Part shown: positions 38,540 to 48,723 of the stretch, in pieces
Position numbering within the stretch: position 1 is the stretch's first letter
How the letters are laid out: the number at the start of each line of letters is the position of its first letter
From: Kangiella spongicola
Lineage (GTDB): Bacteria; Pseudomonadota; Gammaproteobacteria; Enterobacterales; Kangiellaceae
DNA length: 64,000 bases
NCBI RefSeq assembly: GCF_003194565.2
Contig: NZ_QICH01000003.1
Location: 481,950-545,949, forward strand
Direction of reading: 5' to 3'
The notes under the pieces: generated by a model
The model's input: the letters and a program-made list of their open reading frames with translations, nothing else
Told to the model about the DNA's origin: nothing
Database searches by the model: none
Position numbers and translations under genes: made by a program

Positions 38540-39880
38540 CTATCTCCTTCTCCGCGCTTCGTCAGTTCGTTGCTGTAGCCAAGCCATCTTTTCAGCAATC
38601 TTTTTTTCCAGACCTCTTGGTACTGGCTGATAATAATCTACTGGCCGTTTTTGCTCAGGGAAGTACTCTTGGCCCGCCGAAAAAGCATCCGGTTCGTTAT
38701 GGTCATAACGATAACCAGCGCCATACTCCAGATCTTTCATCAGACTTGTTGGAGCATTTCGAATATGCATCGGGACTTCATAGCTTGGTTCATTGCTTAC
38801 GTCTTTTCGCGCCTGATTATAAGCGCTATATACAGCGTTACTTTTAGGGGCGCAGGCTAAATATAGAATGGCTTGTGCAATGGTTAACTCACCTTCGGGA
38901 CTTCCTAAGCGTTCTTGAACATCCCACGCATTGAGCGCCATAGTCAAACCGCGTGGATCAGCATTTCCTATATCCTCACTCGCCATGCGCACCACTCTTC
39001 TCGCGACGTACAAGGGATCGCAACCGCCATCGAGCATACGGCAATACCAATAAAGCGCAGCGTTTGGATCGCTGCCACGAACTGACTTATGTAAGGCGGA
39101 AATCTGATCATAAAAATGCTCACCACCCTTATCAAATCGGCGCAAAGATTGAGTGAGCGTTTCTTCAAGAATTTTATGATTAATCTTTGGTGACTGCTCA
39201 TTGTCCGCTAAAGCGAGTTCAGAGGACAATTCAAGAATATTAAGTAGACGCCGGCCATCACCGTCAGCAGCCTGAATTAGAATGTCTGCGGACTCAGGCT
39301 CAATGCTCAGGTTTAGATTACCCAAACCATGCTCTGTATCACTAATCGCACGGTCTAGTAATTGTTTTAAAGCTTCATTAGATAGATTTTTAAGGACAAA
39401 TACACGAGCGCGTGACAGCAATGCGTTGTTTAGCTCAAAGGATGGGTTCTCAGTGGTAGCGCCAATAAAAGTCACGGTACCGTTTTCGACATAGGGCAAG
39501 AACGCATCTTGCTGCGCCTTATTAAAACGGTGTACCTCATCGACAAACAGTAAAGTTTGCTTGCCTTGTGCTTGGTATTGCTTAGCTTCTTCAACTGCAG
39601 CGCGAATATCCTTAACGCCTGCCAATACGGCGGAAATGGTTATAAAGTGCGCGTTAGAAGTGTTCGCGATCAAACGAGCTAAGGTGGTTTTACCGGTTCC
39701 GGGGGGGCCCCAGAAGATCATTGAAAAAGGCTTTTGTGCCTCTATTGCTTGAAAAAGTGGTTTGCCTTTCGAAAGCAGGTGCTCTTGGCCGACATAATCC
39801 TCAATTCGTTGAGGACGCATACGATCGGCCAGAGGTGCATAGACTTGTGAGTCGTCAAACAGTTGATTTTGTTCGCTCAT
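38540..39880 (-). CDS. rarA: Replication-associated recombination protein RarA (MgsA)
   Basis: A AAA+ clamp-loader-like ATPase that acts at stalled replication forks. The 446-residue protein shows PLADRMRPQRIEDYVGQEHL, Walker A GPPGTGKTTLA (about residue 58), LLFVDEVHRFNKAQQDAFLP, sensor GATTENPSFE, and the C-terminal tetramerisation domain (CRMLDGGCDPLYVARRVVRMASEDIG). Located between lolA and crcB as in related bacteria. Confidence 0.96.
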   Translation of the reverse strand: MSEQNQLFDDSQVYAPLADRMRPQRIEDYVGQEHLLSKGKPLFQAIEAQKPFSMIFWGPPGTGKTTLARLIANTSNAHFITISAVLAGVKDIRAAVEEAKQYQAQGKQTLLFVDEVHRFNKAQQDAFLPYVENGTVTFIGATTENPSFELNNALLSRARVFVLKNLSNEALKQLLDRAISDTEHGLGNLNLSIEPESADILIQAADGDGRRLLNILELSSELALADNEQSPKINHKILEETLTQSLRRFDKGGEHFYDQISALHKSVRGSDPNAALYWYCRMLDGGCDPLYVARRVVRMASEDIGNADPRGLTMALNAWDVQERLGSPEGELTIAQAILYLACAPKSNAVYSAYNQARKDVSNEPSYEVPMHIRNAPTSLMKDLEYGAGYRYDHNEPDAFSAGQEYFPEQKRPVDYYQPVPRGLEKKIAEKMAWLQQRTDEARRRR

Positions 39881-39903
39881 TGACGTTAATAAACATTGCT
39901 TGA

Positions 39904-40575
39904 TTAGTTATCAGCATTGTCCGCCACTTCTTTGCGATTATCAATGACATCTACTCCTTGTGGTGCAACAAAGGTAAAGTGGTCATCAGCGAACTCTGGT
40001 TCTAAATCTACATCTGAAAACTCAATCAAAGTGCTTTGACCAAGGTTATCACTAACCTGTAAAGCGACTAAATCATCGCCATTGAACTCTATTAATAACC
40101 TTTCAAACAAAGCATCTTCAGCTTTAGAGCTTAACTGGAAAATTGAGGTACTGGGCGTGTCAGAAGCTATTTCTGCCACATTATAATCATCGACGATATC
40201 GACCTTATCTTTCGTTAAAATAGCAGCAGGTGTCGTGTCTAAGCTGGCATCTAGACCTGATACATTAATCTGCTCAATATCACGGTCAAACTGCCACAAA
40301 TTAACACCATCTGCGACAATTTCCTGCTCATAAGGATCTTTCACCACCCAGCGAAACTGTTTTGGACGTTGTAATTCAAAGTAACCGTTTGAAGAATCTA
40401 AAACGATGTTAAATTCATCGCGTATTTCTTGCGTAAAAGTCGCTTTATAGCTACTGATATTGTCGAGTTTTTCTTGTAATTTATGCGCGGCATCGGCCTG
40501 TACGCTTAAGCTTGCAAACAGCAAACTAAAGCCAAGAGTCAAAATACGCAGCGATTGTTCAAATAAAAATTTCAT
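39904..40575 (-). CDS. lolA: Outer-membrane lipoprotein carrier LolA
   Basis: Periplasmic chaperone moving lipoproteins from LolCDE to LolB. The 223-residue precursor has a signal peptide cleaved after VQA (about residue 28). The mature part includes LDNISSYKATFTQEI, GYFELQRPKQFRWVVKDPYEQEIVADG and WQFDRDIEQINV, all standard for LolA. The C terminus has an extra acidic tail (EVADNADN). Confidence 0.95.
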   Translation of the reverse strand: MKFLFEQSLRILTLGFSLLFASLSVQADAAHKLQEKLDNISSYKATFTQEIRDEFNIVLDSSNGYFELQRPKQFRWVVKDPYEQEIVADGVNLWQFDRDIEQINVSGLDASLDTTPAAILTKDKVDIVDDYNVAEIASDTPSTSIFQLSSKAEDALFERLLIEFNGDDLVALQVSDNLGQSTLIEFSDVDLEPEFADDHFTFVAPQGVDVIDNRKEVADNADN

Positions 40576-40771
40576 AGTTTACCCTTACAAAAGGCTTTTA
40601 ATTGTTTACCGTTATACAGCCCTAAGGCTGAATAATGACTTAATAAATGTCACTTAATTAATTTAACGCTCAGCTTTGTGCAGATGAATACTATAGTTAT
40701 CATCCCGCCAGCATAATAAGGAAACCCTCCAAGATAGCATTTGAGCGTAAGCGGCGCTGTAGATACGCGGC

Positions 40772-40830
40772 AAAAGCTATTTTTCACGCGCAGTTTACAC
40801 AGTGTAAATGAGCACTGAAAAATAGCTTTT
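40772..40830. repeat. Nested perfect inverted repeat upstream of lolA
   Basis: The outer arms AAAAGCTATTTTTCA (40772-40786) and TGAAAAATAGCTTTT (40816-40830) are a perfect 15-bp inverted repeat. They enclose a second perfect dyad, TTTACAC-A-GTGTAAA (40794-40808). It lies in the ftsK-lolA gap (40576-40861). It is not a simple terminator, since the T-runs are part of the stem. It could be a small palindromic repeat element or a cruciform. Confidence 0.75.
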
Positions 40831-40861
40831 AACAAAGTAGATACAAGTAAGCTAGCTCAAA

Positions 40862-43225
40862 CTAATCCTTTGGTGGGGGCGGTGCTAACACCTCTCTAGC
40901 CCCATTGCTTCCCATCTCCGAAACAATTCCCGCAGCCTCCATCGCCTCAACCATTCTAGCGGCACGGTTATAGCCAATTTTCAAACGACGCTGGATTCCA
41001 GAAATTGAGGCACGACGACTCTCTGTAACAATTGCCACAGCTTGGTCGAATAATTCATCTTGCTCGCTATCTTCGCCTTCCATACCTGGAATACCAGGCA
41101 CGGGGACTTCGCTAGTGCCGCTAATTACTTCTTCAATGTAATCAGGTTCGCCACGCTGCTTCCAATCTTCGACAACGCGGTGGACTTCATCGTCATCCAC
41201 AAATGCGCCATGCACACGTGTCGGAATATTACTGCCACCAGGGAGATATAACATATCACCCATACCGAGTAATTGTTCAGCGCCGGTTTGATCGAGCACG
41301 GTCCTTGAGTCAATCTTTGAAGAGACTTGGAAACCAATGCGCGATGGAATATTGGCTTTAATTAGGCCGGTGATAACATCTACCGATGGTCTTTGCGTTG
41401 CTAGAATTAAGTGAATTCCTGCAGCACGAGCCTTTTGTGCAATACGCGCGATAAGCTCTTCAACTTTTTTACCGACAATCATCATCATATCGGCTAATTC
41501 GTCAATAACGATAACAATCGAAGGTAACTTTTCTAGTATTGGAGGCTCTTCTTCTAGGCCGTCCGTTGGTTGCCATAATGGATCTTTAATGGGCTCCCCT
41601 GCTTTAATGGCATCTTTAACCTTTTTGTTATAGCCCGCCAAATTACGCACACCTAGGGCAGACATCAGGCGATAACGTCGCTCCATTTCACCAACCGACC
41701 AACGCAGTGCATTGGCGGCGTCTTTCATGTCTGTCACCACCTCGCACAACAGGTGAGGAATCCCCTCATAAACACTAAGTTCTAGCATCTTAGGGTCAAT
41801 CATGATCATCCGCAGATCTTCAGGTGGCGACTTATAAAGCATACTGATAATCATGGCGTTAACACCGACCGACTTACCAGAACCCGTCGTACCGGCGACT
41901 AATAAGTGTGGCATTTTAGCCATATTCACAACCACTGGATTACCAGCGATATCTTTGCCTAAAGCCATACTGAGCGGTGATTTTGACTTTTCAAACTCGT
42001 CACAAGCTAGAACTTCACGCAAACGTACGATTTCGCGCGTTTCGTTGGGTATTTCGATCCCAACGTAAGTTTTGCCTGGGATAACCTCGACCACACGAAC
42101 CGAGATAGTCGACAATGATCTCGCCAAGTCTTTGGCTAAGTTAGAAATCTTACTGACCTTTACGCCAGGGGCTAATTCTAGCTCAAAGCGTGTAATCACC
42201 GGGCCTGGGTGCACTTCCATCACCTCGGCATCCACATTAAAGTCTTTTAATTTGAGCTCGACCAGTCGCGACATCGCTTCTAGCGACTCTTCCGAGTAAT
42301 GATTTTTTGGTGGTTCAGGCTCATCGAGTAATTCCATGCGCGGGAAAGGCCCTTCGCCAGCGCCTTCAAACAATGGCTTTTGACGAGTCTTTTTTTCAAT
42401 TTTCGCGCTCGGTGGCACCGATGCTACTTTGGGTTCAATTTTTACCGGCTTGCGCTTTTCGCGTTTAGTTTTGTCCTGTTTAATCGCTTCTTTGCGCTTA
42501 ACCACCACCTGCTTGACGTCTTTTTCTTCTTGTCGTTTCTCTTTGAAGTTAGCGTACCATTCCTTGAATCTCGAAATACTATTGAGGGTCCAGCTACCGA
42601 CTGTATCCATGATTTTAAGCCATGAAATTCCGGTAAATAGAGTTACACCAGACAGGAACAAAGCCAAAAGGATTAAGGTAGTACCATAAATACCTAATGA
42701 GCCAATTATAGCGCTGACGATGGCTTTACCTAATATACCGCCTGAAAAGTAGACGATCTCTATTTGCTGTAGGCAAACTTCTAAACCAGCGACACAGCGA
42801 TCAGCAAAGTGTTGATATAACAAGCCGGCGCCAGCGATGATAGCGATTACCAGCCCGATACTCTTTATGATCCAAAAACTCTTTGGATGACTAGCTTCTT
42901 CTTTACGTTCGCTATAGAGCAAATATCCAAAATAGGCGACCACAAGAGGAATTAAATAAGCTAAGTAGCCAAATAGGTGCAAAAAGAAGTCCGCAAACCA
43001 GGCACCGCCCTTGCCCGCTGCATTGCGCACGGGATCGCCGTTACCATTGGTAAAGGAACCTGGGTCGTTGGGGTTATAGCTCAACAAAGCCAATAATAGA
43101 AACAAAGCAATAGTGACGAGAATGATCATTCCGCCTTCACTAAGTCGTTTACGAAGTATTGCTCTTGAATCTAACTGAATATCTTTCTTTTTTGTTGCAG
43201 CTTGTTTTGTTTTAGTTTTGCTCAA
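40862..43225 (-). CDS. ftsK: DNA translocase FtsK
   Basis: Septal membrane anchor and DNA pump for chromosome segregation. The 787-residue protein has four to five membrane helices (about residues 30-195), a short charged linker (about 215-290, versus the very long linker of E. coli), the motor domain with Walker [13 protein letters not shown] (about 447) and [12 protein letters not shown], and the C-terminal gamma winged helix that reads KOPS sequences ([24 protein letters not shown]). The start is TTG (43223-43225) with AGGA eight bases upstream. Confidence 0.96.
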   Translation of the reverse strand: MSKTKTKQAATKKKDIQLDSRAILRKRLSEGGMIILVTIALFLLLALLSYNPNDPGSFTNGNGDPVRNAAGKGGAWFADFFLHLFGYLAYLIPLVVAYFGYLLYSERKEEASHPKSFWIIKSIGLVIAIIAGAGLLYQHFADRCVAGLEVCLQQIEIVYFSGGILGKAIVSAIIGSLGIYGTTLILLALFLSGVTLFTGISWLKIMDTVGSWTLNSISRFKEWYANFKEKRQEEKDVKQVVVKRKEAIKQDKTKREKRKPVKIEPKVASVPPSAKIEKKTRQKPLFEGAGEGPFPRMELLDEPEPPKNHYSEESLEAMSRLVELKLKDFNVDAEVMEVHPGPVITRFELELAPGVKVSKISNLAKDLARSLSTISVRVVEVIPGKTYVGIEIPNETREIVRLREVLACDEFEKSKSPLSMALGKDIAGNPVVVNMAKMPHLLVAGTTGSGKSVGVNAMIISMLYKSPPEDLRMIMIDPKMLELSVYEGIPHLLCEVVTDMKDAANALRWSVGEMERRYRLMSALGVRNLAGYNKKVKDAIKAGEPIKDPLWQPTDGLEEEPPILEKLPSIVIVIDELADMMMIVGKKVEELIARIAQKARAAGIHLILATQRPSVDVITGLIKANIPSRIGFQVSSKIDSRTVLDQTGAEQLLGMGDMLYLPGGSNIPTRVHGAFVDDDEVHRVVEDWKQRGEPDYIEEVISGTSEVPVPGIPGMEGEDSEQDELFDQAVAIVTESRRASISGIQRRLKIGYNRAARMVEAMEAAGIVSEMGSNGAREVLAPPPPKD

Positions 43226-43328
43226 TGTAATATCCTAATTTATCTCTGCTACCATTCTAGTCGAAGTTTCAGCTATCTCAAGCAGGTTAATGCAAAAACG
43301 CTAATAGTTAAACAAATCAGTAAAATAC

Positions 43329-43832
43329 CTAGTCATTCGAGGTTTTCGTAGAAATCGGCAAGACGCTAGTTTCTTTAACCTCCTCCATGACCATGTAAGA
43401 GCGTGAAGCTCTGACACCAGGTAAGGTTAACAAGGTTTCCCCTAACAACTTTCGGTATGCCTGCATATCTCCTACACGCGCTTTAAGCAGGTAATCAAAA
43501 TCACCTGAGACCAAATGACACTCGAGTATTTCTGGAATTTTAGAAACCGCCTCTTTAAATTCAGTAAACATATGTGGCGATGTATTAATCAGTCTAATTT
43601 CGGCAAAGACCAGTAACGAAAAGGACAGTTTATTGGGATTAAGTTTCGCGGAATACCCTTCGATGAAGCCATCTTTTTCAAGGCGCTTCACCCTCTCTAG
43701 GCAGGGTGTGGCGCTTAAGCCGACAAGTTTAGCAAGCTCAACGTTCGAGATCCGACCATTTGCCTGCAATTCCATCAGAATTCTGTGGTCTATTCGATCA
43801 AGAATCTGCTTACTGCCACTTTTAACTTTCAT
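43329..43832 (-). CDS. lrp: Leucine-responsive regulator, Lrp family
   Basis: A 167-residue global-type regulator with HTH RIDHRILMELQANGRISNVELAKLVGLSATPCLERVKRLEKDG and a RAM domain (CHLVSGDFDYLLKARV). It is divergent from alanine dehydrogenase and next to ftsK, the same place as lrp in E. coli and many relatives. It probably controls ald (alanine- or leucine-responsive) from the intergenic region 43833-43983, which contains AT-rich sequence typical of Lrp targets. Confidence 0.92.
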   Translation of the reverse strand: MKVKSGSKQILDRIDHRILMELQANGRISNVELAKLVGLSATPCLERVKRLEKDGFIEGYSAKLNPNKLSFSLLVFAEIRLINTSPHMFTEFKEAVSKIPEILECHLVSGDFDYLLKARVGDMQAYRKLLGETLLTLPGVRASRSYMVMEEVKETSVLPISTKTSND

Positions 43833-43983
43833 AGAGTTTTTATGCTATTTTTCAACCAAATATAGTTATTTATACTATATAACGGCAAACTTTAGCAAAT
43901 AAAACTGTATAAACAGCACTATAATAGCGATTTTTACCGCCCCCCAAAAGGGTTCAACTTAACCGTCAATTTGGAGCTATATT

Positions 43984-45117
43984 ATGTTGATCGGTGTACC
44001 TAAAGAAATCAAAAACCATGAATACCGTGCTGGCATGGTTCCTGGTAGTGTTCGTGAAGTAATTGCCCATGGCCACCAAGTGGTCGTTGAGACAAATGCT
44101 GGTGCTGGTATCGGTTTTACCGATGAAGATTACATCGAAGCTGGCGCAACCATTTTAGATACCCCTGAAGAAGTGTTTGCCAAGGCAGATATGATCGTTA
44201 AGGTTAAAGAACCTTTGGCGGAAGAGCGTAAGCTTCTACGTAAAGACCAAATTTTATTTACCTACCTACACCTTGCTCCGGATCAGCCTCAAACTGAAGA
44301 TTTAGTGAAGTCTGGCGCCGTTTGTATTGCCTATGAAACTGTCACAGGTAGAAATGGTGGCTTGCCGCTATTAGCACCTATGTCAGAAGTGGCTGGTCGT
44401 ATGTCGATCCAAGCTGGTGCTCAGTGCTTAGAGAAATCACGCGGTGGTTTAGGCATGCTGTTAGGTGGCGTACCAGGCGTATCCCCTGCAAAATGTGTGG
44501 TGATTGGCGCAGGTATGGTTGGTAGTAACGCTATTCGTATGGCTGTTGGCTTAGGCGCTCGCGTCGTAGTCCTAGACCGCAGTATTGATGCCCTACGCCG
44601 AGTAAACGCAGAGTTTGGCTCACGCGTTGAAACACTATTCTCAAGCCAAGAGTCACTAGAGCAAGAAGTAACCACAGCTGATTTAGTGATCGGTGGCGTA
44701 CTAATTCCTGGCGCAGCAGCACCTAAGCTTGTTACCGAAGATATGGTTAAGAAAATGAAACCTGGCGCGGTACTTGTGGATGTTGCTATCGACCAAGGTG
44801 GCTGTTTCGCAACATCAAAAGCCACTACTCACGCAGAACCAACGTTTATCAAACATGACGTAGTACATTACTGTGTTGCTAACATGCCTGGCGCGGTTCC
44901 ACGCACTTCAACCTTTGCCTTGAATAACGTAACGCTTCCATACATTATTCAAATCGCCAACAAAGGTTACCGTGAAGCACTTGCTAGCGATCCACACCTA
45001 TTGAATGGCTTAAACGTTTATAAGGGCCAAGTAACTGAGCGCTCTGTTGCCGATAACTTAGGCTACGACTATGTCGATCCTAAAGACGCATTAGAAATCA
45101 GCTACGACACTTTATAA
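43984..45117 (+). CDS. ald: Alanine dehydrogenase
   Basis: Reversible NAD-dependent oxidative deamination of L-alanine to pyruvate. The 377-residue protein has the start [20 protein letters not shown], substrate-site [11 protein letters not shown], nucleotide-binding [23 protein letters not shown], and [21 protein letters not shown]. It is divergent from lrp. A strong terminator follows. Confidence 0.96.
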   Translation: MLIGVPKEIKNHEYRAGMVPGSVREVIAHGHQVVVETNAGAGIGFTDEDYIEAGATILDTPEEVFAKADMIVKVKEPLAEERKLLRKDQILFTYLHLAPDQPQTEDLVKSGAVCIAYETVTGRNGGLPLLAPMSEVAGRMSIQAGAQCLEKSRGGLGMLLGGVPGVSPAKCVVIGAGMVGSNAIRMAVGLGARVVVLDRSIDALRRVNAEFGSRVETLFSSQESLEQEVTTADLVIGGVLIPGAAAPKLVTEDMVKKMKPGAVLVDVAIDQGGCFATSKATTHAEPTFIKHDVVHYCVANMPGAVPRTSTFALNNVTLPYIIQIANKGYREALASDPHLLNGLNVYKGQVTERSVADNLGYDYVDPKDALEISYDTL

Positions 45118-45144
45118 TAAGTACCTTATATAATCGTGTTATAT

Positions 45145-45171
45145 AAAAGCCGCTCTTGAGCGGCTTTTTTT
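45145..45171. terminator. Bidirectional terminator after ald
   Basis: Stem AAAAGCCGCTC / GAGCGGCTTTT with a two-base loop and T-runs on the plus strand; the minus-strand copy also ends in T. It separates ald from the convergent DUF2007 gene. Confidence 0.9.
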
Positions 45172-45535
45172 ACATCTTTAAGAAAGCAGCTAAAACAAGG
45201 AGCAGAAATATCAAAAACATGCTGGCACTAAGTACCGTGTTACTTGAGTGATTTGGATCTTGTTGTTGCGGAACAGAAAACTCATCATCATCTTTAAACA
45301 ATTCTGCATCCTCTTCATCGACAAACGATGCGTTACCCCAGTTTTCAATAATCACCTTAGCTTCAGCTAGGTCTTCATCCTTTACCCAAACTTTAACGTT
45401 TCCCATAGCTGCCGCTTCTCCGACCGCGCCCTGCATTCCAGCTCCTCTAACTTGCGCAAAGATACCACCGTTATTTAGCAGATCTGAAATTAACTGTGCA
45501 TCAAGGGCATCATCCGCATGGTATGCAATTTTCAC
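45170..45535 (-). CDS. DUF2007 (signal-transducing-protein-like) with C-terminal membrane helix
   Basis: A 121-residue protein with an N-terminal DUF2007 fold (MKIAYHADDALDAQLISDLLNNGGI, VKVWVKDEDLAEAKVIIENW), an acidic linker and one C-terminal membrane helix (about residues 103-119). The start is GTG (45533-45535) with AGGATAA upstream. The fold resembles the PII-like group, but the function is unknown. Confidence 0.85.
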   Translation of the reverse strand: MKIAYHADDALDAQLISDLLNNGGIFAQVRGAGMQGAVGEAAAMGNVKVWVKDEDLAEAKVIIENWGNASFVDEEDAELFKDDDEFSVPQQQDPNHSSNTVLSASMFLIFLLLVLAAFLKM

Positions 45536-45620
45536 TTATTATCCTAAGTTACAGTTATTTTTTGATATATAAACATATAAAATTCGCAAAATACAGCAAC
45601 AATATCCCGCAGTTGTAGTA

Positions 45621-45648
45621 TTGTCTTTGAACATAGCTGCTCTATAAT
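45621..45648 (+). promoter_or_regulatory. Likely sigma-70 promoter of the membrane-protein gene
   Basis: TTGTCT (45621-45626) and a consensus TATAAT (45643-45648) are 16 bp apart, about 30 bp upstream of the preferred ATG. Confidence 0.5.
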
Positions 45649-45678
45649 CTGGTGCACGGAAATAACAATATTAATTCT

Positions 45679-46302
45679 ATGGATCAGAACCTCAGGCTAG
45701 CAACCTTAAACCTTACCTGCTTCGTCAGTTTCATCATCTTTTGGATTATTTTTATTACTACTATCATGTATAACTACTGTTGGACGTATATCGAATTTTG
45801 GTTTGAAACCAAGCTACCAACTACCCCTTACCGCTGGTTTGTATCCCTATTCGGCTTCATAGGTTTGTGGCTGGGTATTGAGCTTTTAGTATCTATCCTA
45901 AATAAAAACTGCACTTCATATAAAGTATGGCAATACATAATTTGTAGTTTATTTATATCTCTGATGACGATATTTTTTATTAACTTTAAAATTCACTACG
46001 ATATTACTCAAAACAAAGCAACACCACACGACCTTCTTATGAAATCTCGCTATTTCGAGGAATATCTCGCTAACCCTCTTCGCTTACCGAGAGTAGAAGT
46101 TATAAAAATTGAGTTTGCTGATGGAAGAAGCTTTCCAGAAGTCCAAAAATGGGAGGATTACTTATATCAACAAACTTGTGAGAAAAGGATCGACATTACT
46201 AACTTGAGCAAGGAACAAAGACAAAAATTATGGACAGACTATCAACTTTATATCGACACAGCTTTTGAAAAAGCAGGTTTCAGCCCAGAGGAATACCGGT
46301 AA
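45679..46302 (+). CDS. Hypothetical membrane protein
   Basis: A 207-residue protein with about three membrane helices in the first half and a hydrophilic C-terminal half (ending QRQKLWTDYQLY and FEKAGFSPEEYR). No family recognised. The ATG at 45679 is chosen over a GTG at 45652, because a TTGTCT-16-TATAAT promoter at 45621-45648 places the transcript start close to that GTG. Neither start has a strong ribosome site. The gene is AT-rich relative to neighbours. Confidence 0.6.
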   Translation: MDQNLRLATLNLTCFVSFIIFWIIFITTIMYNYCWTYIEFWFETKLPTTPYRWFVSLFGFIGLWLGIELLVSILNKNCTSYKVWQYIICSLFISLMTIFFINFKIHYDITQNKATPHDLLMKSRYFEEYLANPLRLPRVEVIKIEFADGRSFPEVQKWEDYLYQQTCEKRIDITNLSKEQRQKLWTDYQLYIDTAFEKAGFSPEEYR

Positions 46303-46303
46303 A

Positions 46304-46329
46304 TAAAAAGCCGCTCCTAAGAGCGGCTT
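46304..46329 (-). terminator. Terminator of the LasA-like peptidase gene
   Basis: On the minus strand, AAGCCGCTC / GAGCGGCTT with a four-base loop is followed by TTTATTT. It lies 27 bp past the stop at 46356 and right after the convergent gene ending at 46302. Confidence 0.82.
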
Positions 46330-46355
46330 AAACACTTACTGAGAATTGCCTGAAC

Positions 46356-47891
46356 TTACTTATCAATTGTTAAGCTGTAATTACCTGAGCCACTGTAAGA
46401 ATTGACTCTAACGGTGTAATAACCTGCACCAGCGCGGTAGTTAATGCTTTCCGATGAGTTTGGCGTGGTTGATGCAGCAACTGAGTACCAACGACCATTA
46501 ATCCACTTCCAAAGGGCTAAATCGAAATCAACATTAGAGGGGCCTGTTAAAGACAAGTCTATAGTACCGCCGTTATAGTAGAAATAGCTGCCATCAGGCT
46601 CAAAAGCCTGTCCACGATGGTTTAAGTAACCTGTATAGGTATCACCACCACCTGGTGGTTCATCTGAAACGCCATAGTTGTAAACATTAGTCCAAGCACA
46701 ATAACGTTGCCCGTTACGCTCTAACCAAAAATAGTTACAATCGCTGTCGTAGCTATTACGGCCTGCATCAACTTTATACCCCGATAACTTAACGCCGTCT
46801 AAATGGTAATATTGTCCATTTTGCTTAAGCGAGAAATGCAAATGTGGGCCTGTAGATTGGCCACCATTACACAAGGCTTGGCCTCTTGTATCCGCATAGT
46901 TAGCGATTCGTGTATTTCGATCAACCGTGGCATTAGTGCCGTATTGGATGTTTTCTAAGTGATAATAGGTTGTAGACCAGCCACCTTCGTGAATAACCTC
47001 CATAAAGCACGACGAATGGTATTTCACCGTACCTGGCGCTGCTGCCGTTACCCAAATATGTCTTAGGTTATCACCCCAACGACCGCCATCATTAAAGTCT
47101 AGTGACGACTGAGGGTAGCTACCACTACCGTTATTTGTATGGGTTCCACCATTTCGCCAGGTTTCACCAACCAAGTAAGGTAGTTGAAAATAGTCATCAA
47201 TATTCGAGATCTTTTGCTGGCTCTCAGAGTTCGATTTGACCTTAGAATCGGCATCGCCGAATAGTTTGTTGTAGGTTTGTCCTACGGATATTACTGCTTT
47301 AGCATGGGTTGATTGAGAAAACTTCATGGCACTATCGGCATTAGAACTGTACTTAGGTGCTAAAATTGCTTTGATAGCTTTTACAGCGTCAAGATCTGTA
47401 GTTCGCTTCTCGTTGACGCCTGTTTGCGCGTAGGAATGCCCTTTATAGAACTCCATCGCTAGTCTTGAGCTAATATCTTCTACTTGCTCTCTAAAGCCTG
47501 CTTTGCTCGAAAGAATGCCAAATGGCCTTGCTGTGTTGTTGCTAGCTTTCGATGAACTAACTAAGCCACTTTCCTGCTCCATTAAAGCAATTAATAGCTT
47601 AGGGCTGATCGATGAATAACCTGCGTAGTGTGAGATGATTTCTGCTTTATCCGCGAGATGCGGAGCATTCTCTTCAAGGTATTCTTGCACATCAAAGCTG
47701 AGCATCTCATCATAGTCATAGACAACTTGTTGCTTTGTCAGCGCTTGGTCGACCTGCTGCGAGATCTGTGTTTTAGCCACTGATACTTGGCTTGAACTAT
47801 TATCGTCAGCGGCATGCACCGTCAAATTCATACTGGTAGCTACAAAAAGTCCCACTACCCCCAATGATTTATAAAATTGAAATTTATTCAT
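46356..47891 (-). CDS. Secreted LasA-type M23 metalloendopeptidase with PPC domain
   Basis: A 511-residue secreted zinc peptidase. A signal peptide (cleaved near VHA-AD, residue 28) and a propeptide region (about 30-225) precede the M23 domain. Zinc ligands follow the staphylolysin pattern: GGTHTNNGSGSYPQSSLDFN (His and Asp, about 247-260) and GPHLHF (about 347). A C-terminal PPC (pre-peptidase) beta domain spans about 425-511 (VDFDLALWKW to GNYSLTID). It probably lyses glycine-linked peptidoglycan of competing bacteria or degrades proteins (inference from LasA). Confidence 0.93.
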   Translation of the reverse strand: MNKFQFYKSLGVVGLFVATSMNLTVHAADDNSSSQVSVAKTQISQQVDQALTKQQVVYDYDEMLSFDVQEYLEENAPHLADKAEIISHYAGYSSISPKLLIALMEQESGLVSSSKASNNTARPFGILSSKAGFREQVEDISSRLAMEFYKGHSYAQTGVNEKRTTDLDAVKAIKAILAPKYSSNADSAMKFSQSTHAKAVISVGQTYNKLFGDADSKVKSNSESQQKISNIDDYFQLPYLVGETWRNGGTHTNNGSGSYPQSSLDFNDGGRWGDNLRHIWVTAAAPGTVKYHSSCFMEVIHEGGWSTTYYHLENIQYGTNATVDRNTRIANYADTRGQALCNGGQSTGPHLHFSLKQNGQYYHLDGVKLSGYKVDAGRNSYDSDCNYFWLERNGQRYCAWTNVYNYGVSDEPPGGGDTYTGYLNHRGQAFEPDGSYFYYNGGTIDLSLTGPSNVDFDLALWKWINGRWYSVAASTTPNSSESINYRAGAGYYTVRVNSYSGSGNYSLTIDK

Positions 47892-48180
47892 ACACTCCCC
47901 CTAAAACTGTATGTCGCACAGAAACTGAGTTATCTTGTGTCGTGGCAGAAAAAACGCCGACAACACCATTCCTAGATTAATCATAAATAAATATATATCT
48001 GTGTCGGGCGTACATTTTGTACAGCTTGATACTAAATTCATACGAAACTGATACAAAAGGATTTATGGATATCTCAAATGACTGAGGTATTAAAGAAGAA
48101 ATAATAGGTACTAGGGCTTATGGTAGAGCTGTAGTAATCGAAATCTAGAGTAAAGTGAGTTAACCGAGAAAGACAGGATC
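47892..48180. other. Intergenic region without a gene
   Basis: No plausible open frame was seen. The region should hold the promoter of the LasA-like peptidase gene on the minus strand. It is AT-rich, and I recognise no operator. Confidence 0.5.
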
Positions 48181-48212
48181 AAAAAAGCCGCTCATTTGAG
48201 CGGCTTTTTTAT
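48181..48212 (-). terminator. Terminator of the cold-shock gene
   Basis: AAAAAAGCCGCTC / GAGCGGCTTTTTT with an ATTT-type loop lies 18 bp past the stop of the cold-shock gene. T-runs flank both sides. Confidence 0.92.
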
Positions 48213-48229
48213 AAACGTTTAAAGTATAA

Positions 48230-48436
48230 TTATACTTTAGTAACGTTAGCAGCTTGAGCGCCTTTAGGGCCTTGCTCGATTTCGAACTCAACCTGTTGGC
48301 CTTCTGCTAAAGTTTTGAAACCGTCACCTTGAATAGCGCGGAAGTGTACAAATACGTCTTCGCCTGCTTCTTGCTCGATGAAACCAAAACCTTTTGACTC
48401 GTTGAACCACTTAACTGTACCAGTTACTTTTGACAT
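48230..48436 (-). CDS. Cold-shock protein (CspA family)
   Basis: A 68-residue single-stranded nucleic-acid-binding OB-fold protein. RNP1 KGFGFIEQ and RNP2 VFVHF motifs are intact, with the usual start [13 protein letters not shown]. The gap upstream (48437-48723) holds a long untranslated leader region typical of csp genes and the promoter of the divergent dsbA-like gene. Confidence 0.95.
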   Translation of the reverse strand: MSKVTGTVKWFNESKGFGFIEQEAGEDVFVHFRAIQGDGFKTLAEGQQVEFEIEQGPKGAQAANVTKV

Positions 48437-48723
48437 GTTATTTCTCCAAAGCTAATTTGCTTAAAATTAATGTTTGCGCTAAACCCATAAAGGCTGATTA
48501 CGCGGGTGTTACTGAGATAAAAACGGCACTAACTTAGATAACAAATAGCGAGGGTACGAATTAAGCAAGTCAAAGAAGTGATTCTTTAGCGAACTTTGGT
48601 GTAGCATCGAACATGTGTATCTTTCGTAATAGCTGTTATTTTAACCAGCCGGCTTAGAATACTATATACTGACGGGATGTAAAGTATTATTTTATAAATT
48701 CTTGTAATTTTTACGATTTAACT

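Noticed and set aside
38551..38598. Longer N terminus of crcB
   Set aside because: It would overlap rarA and place 20 polar residues before the first helix; the ATG at 38538 has a strong ribosome site.
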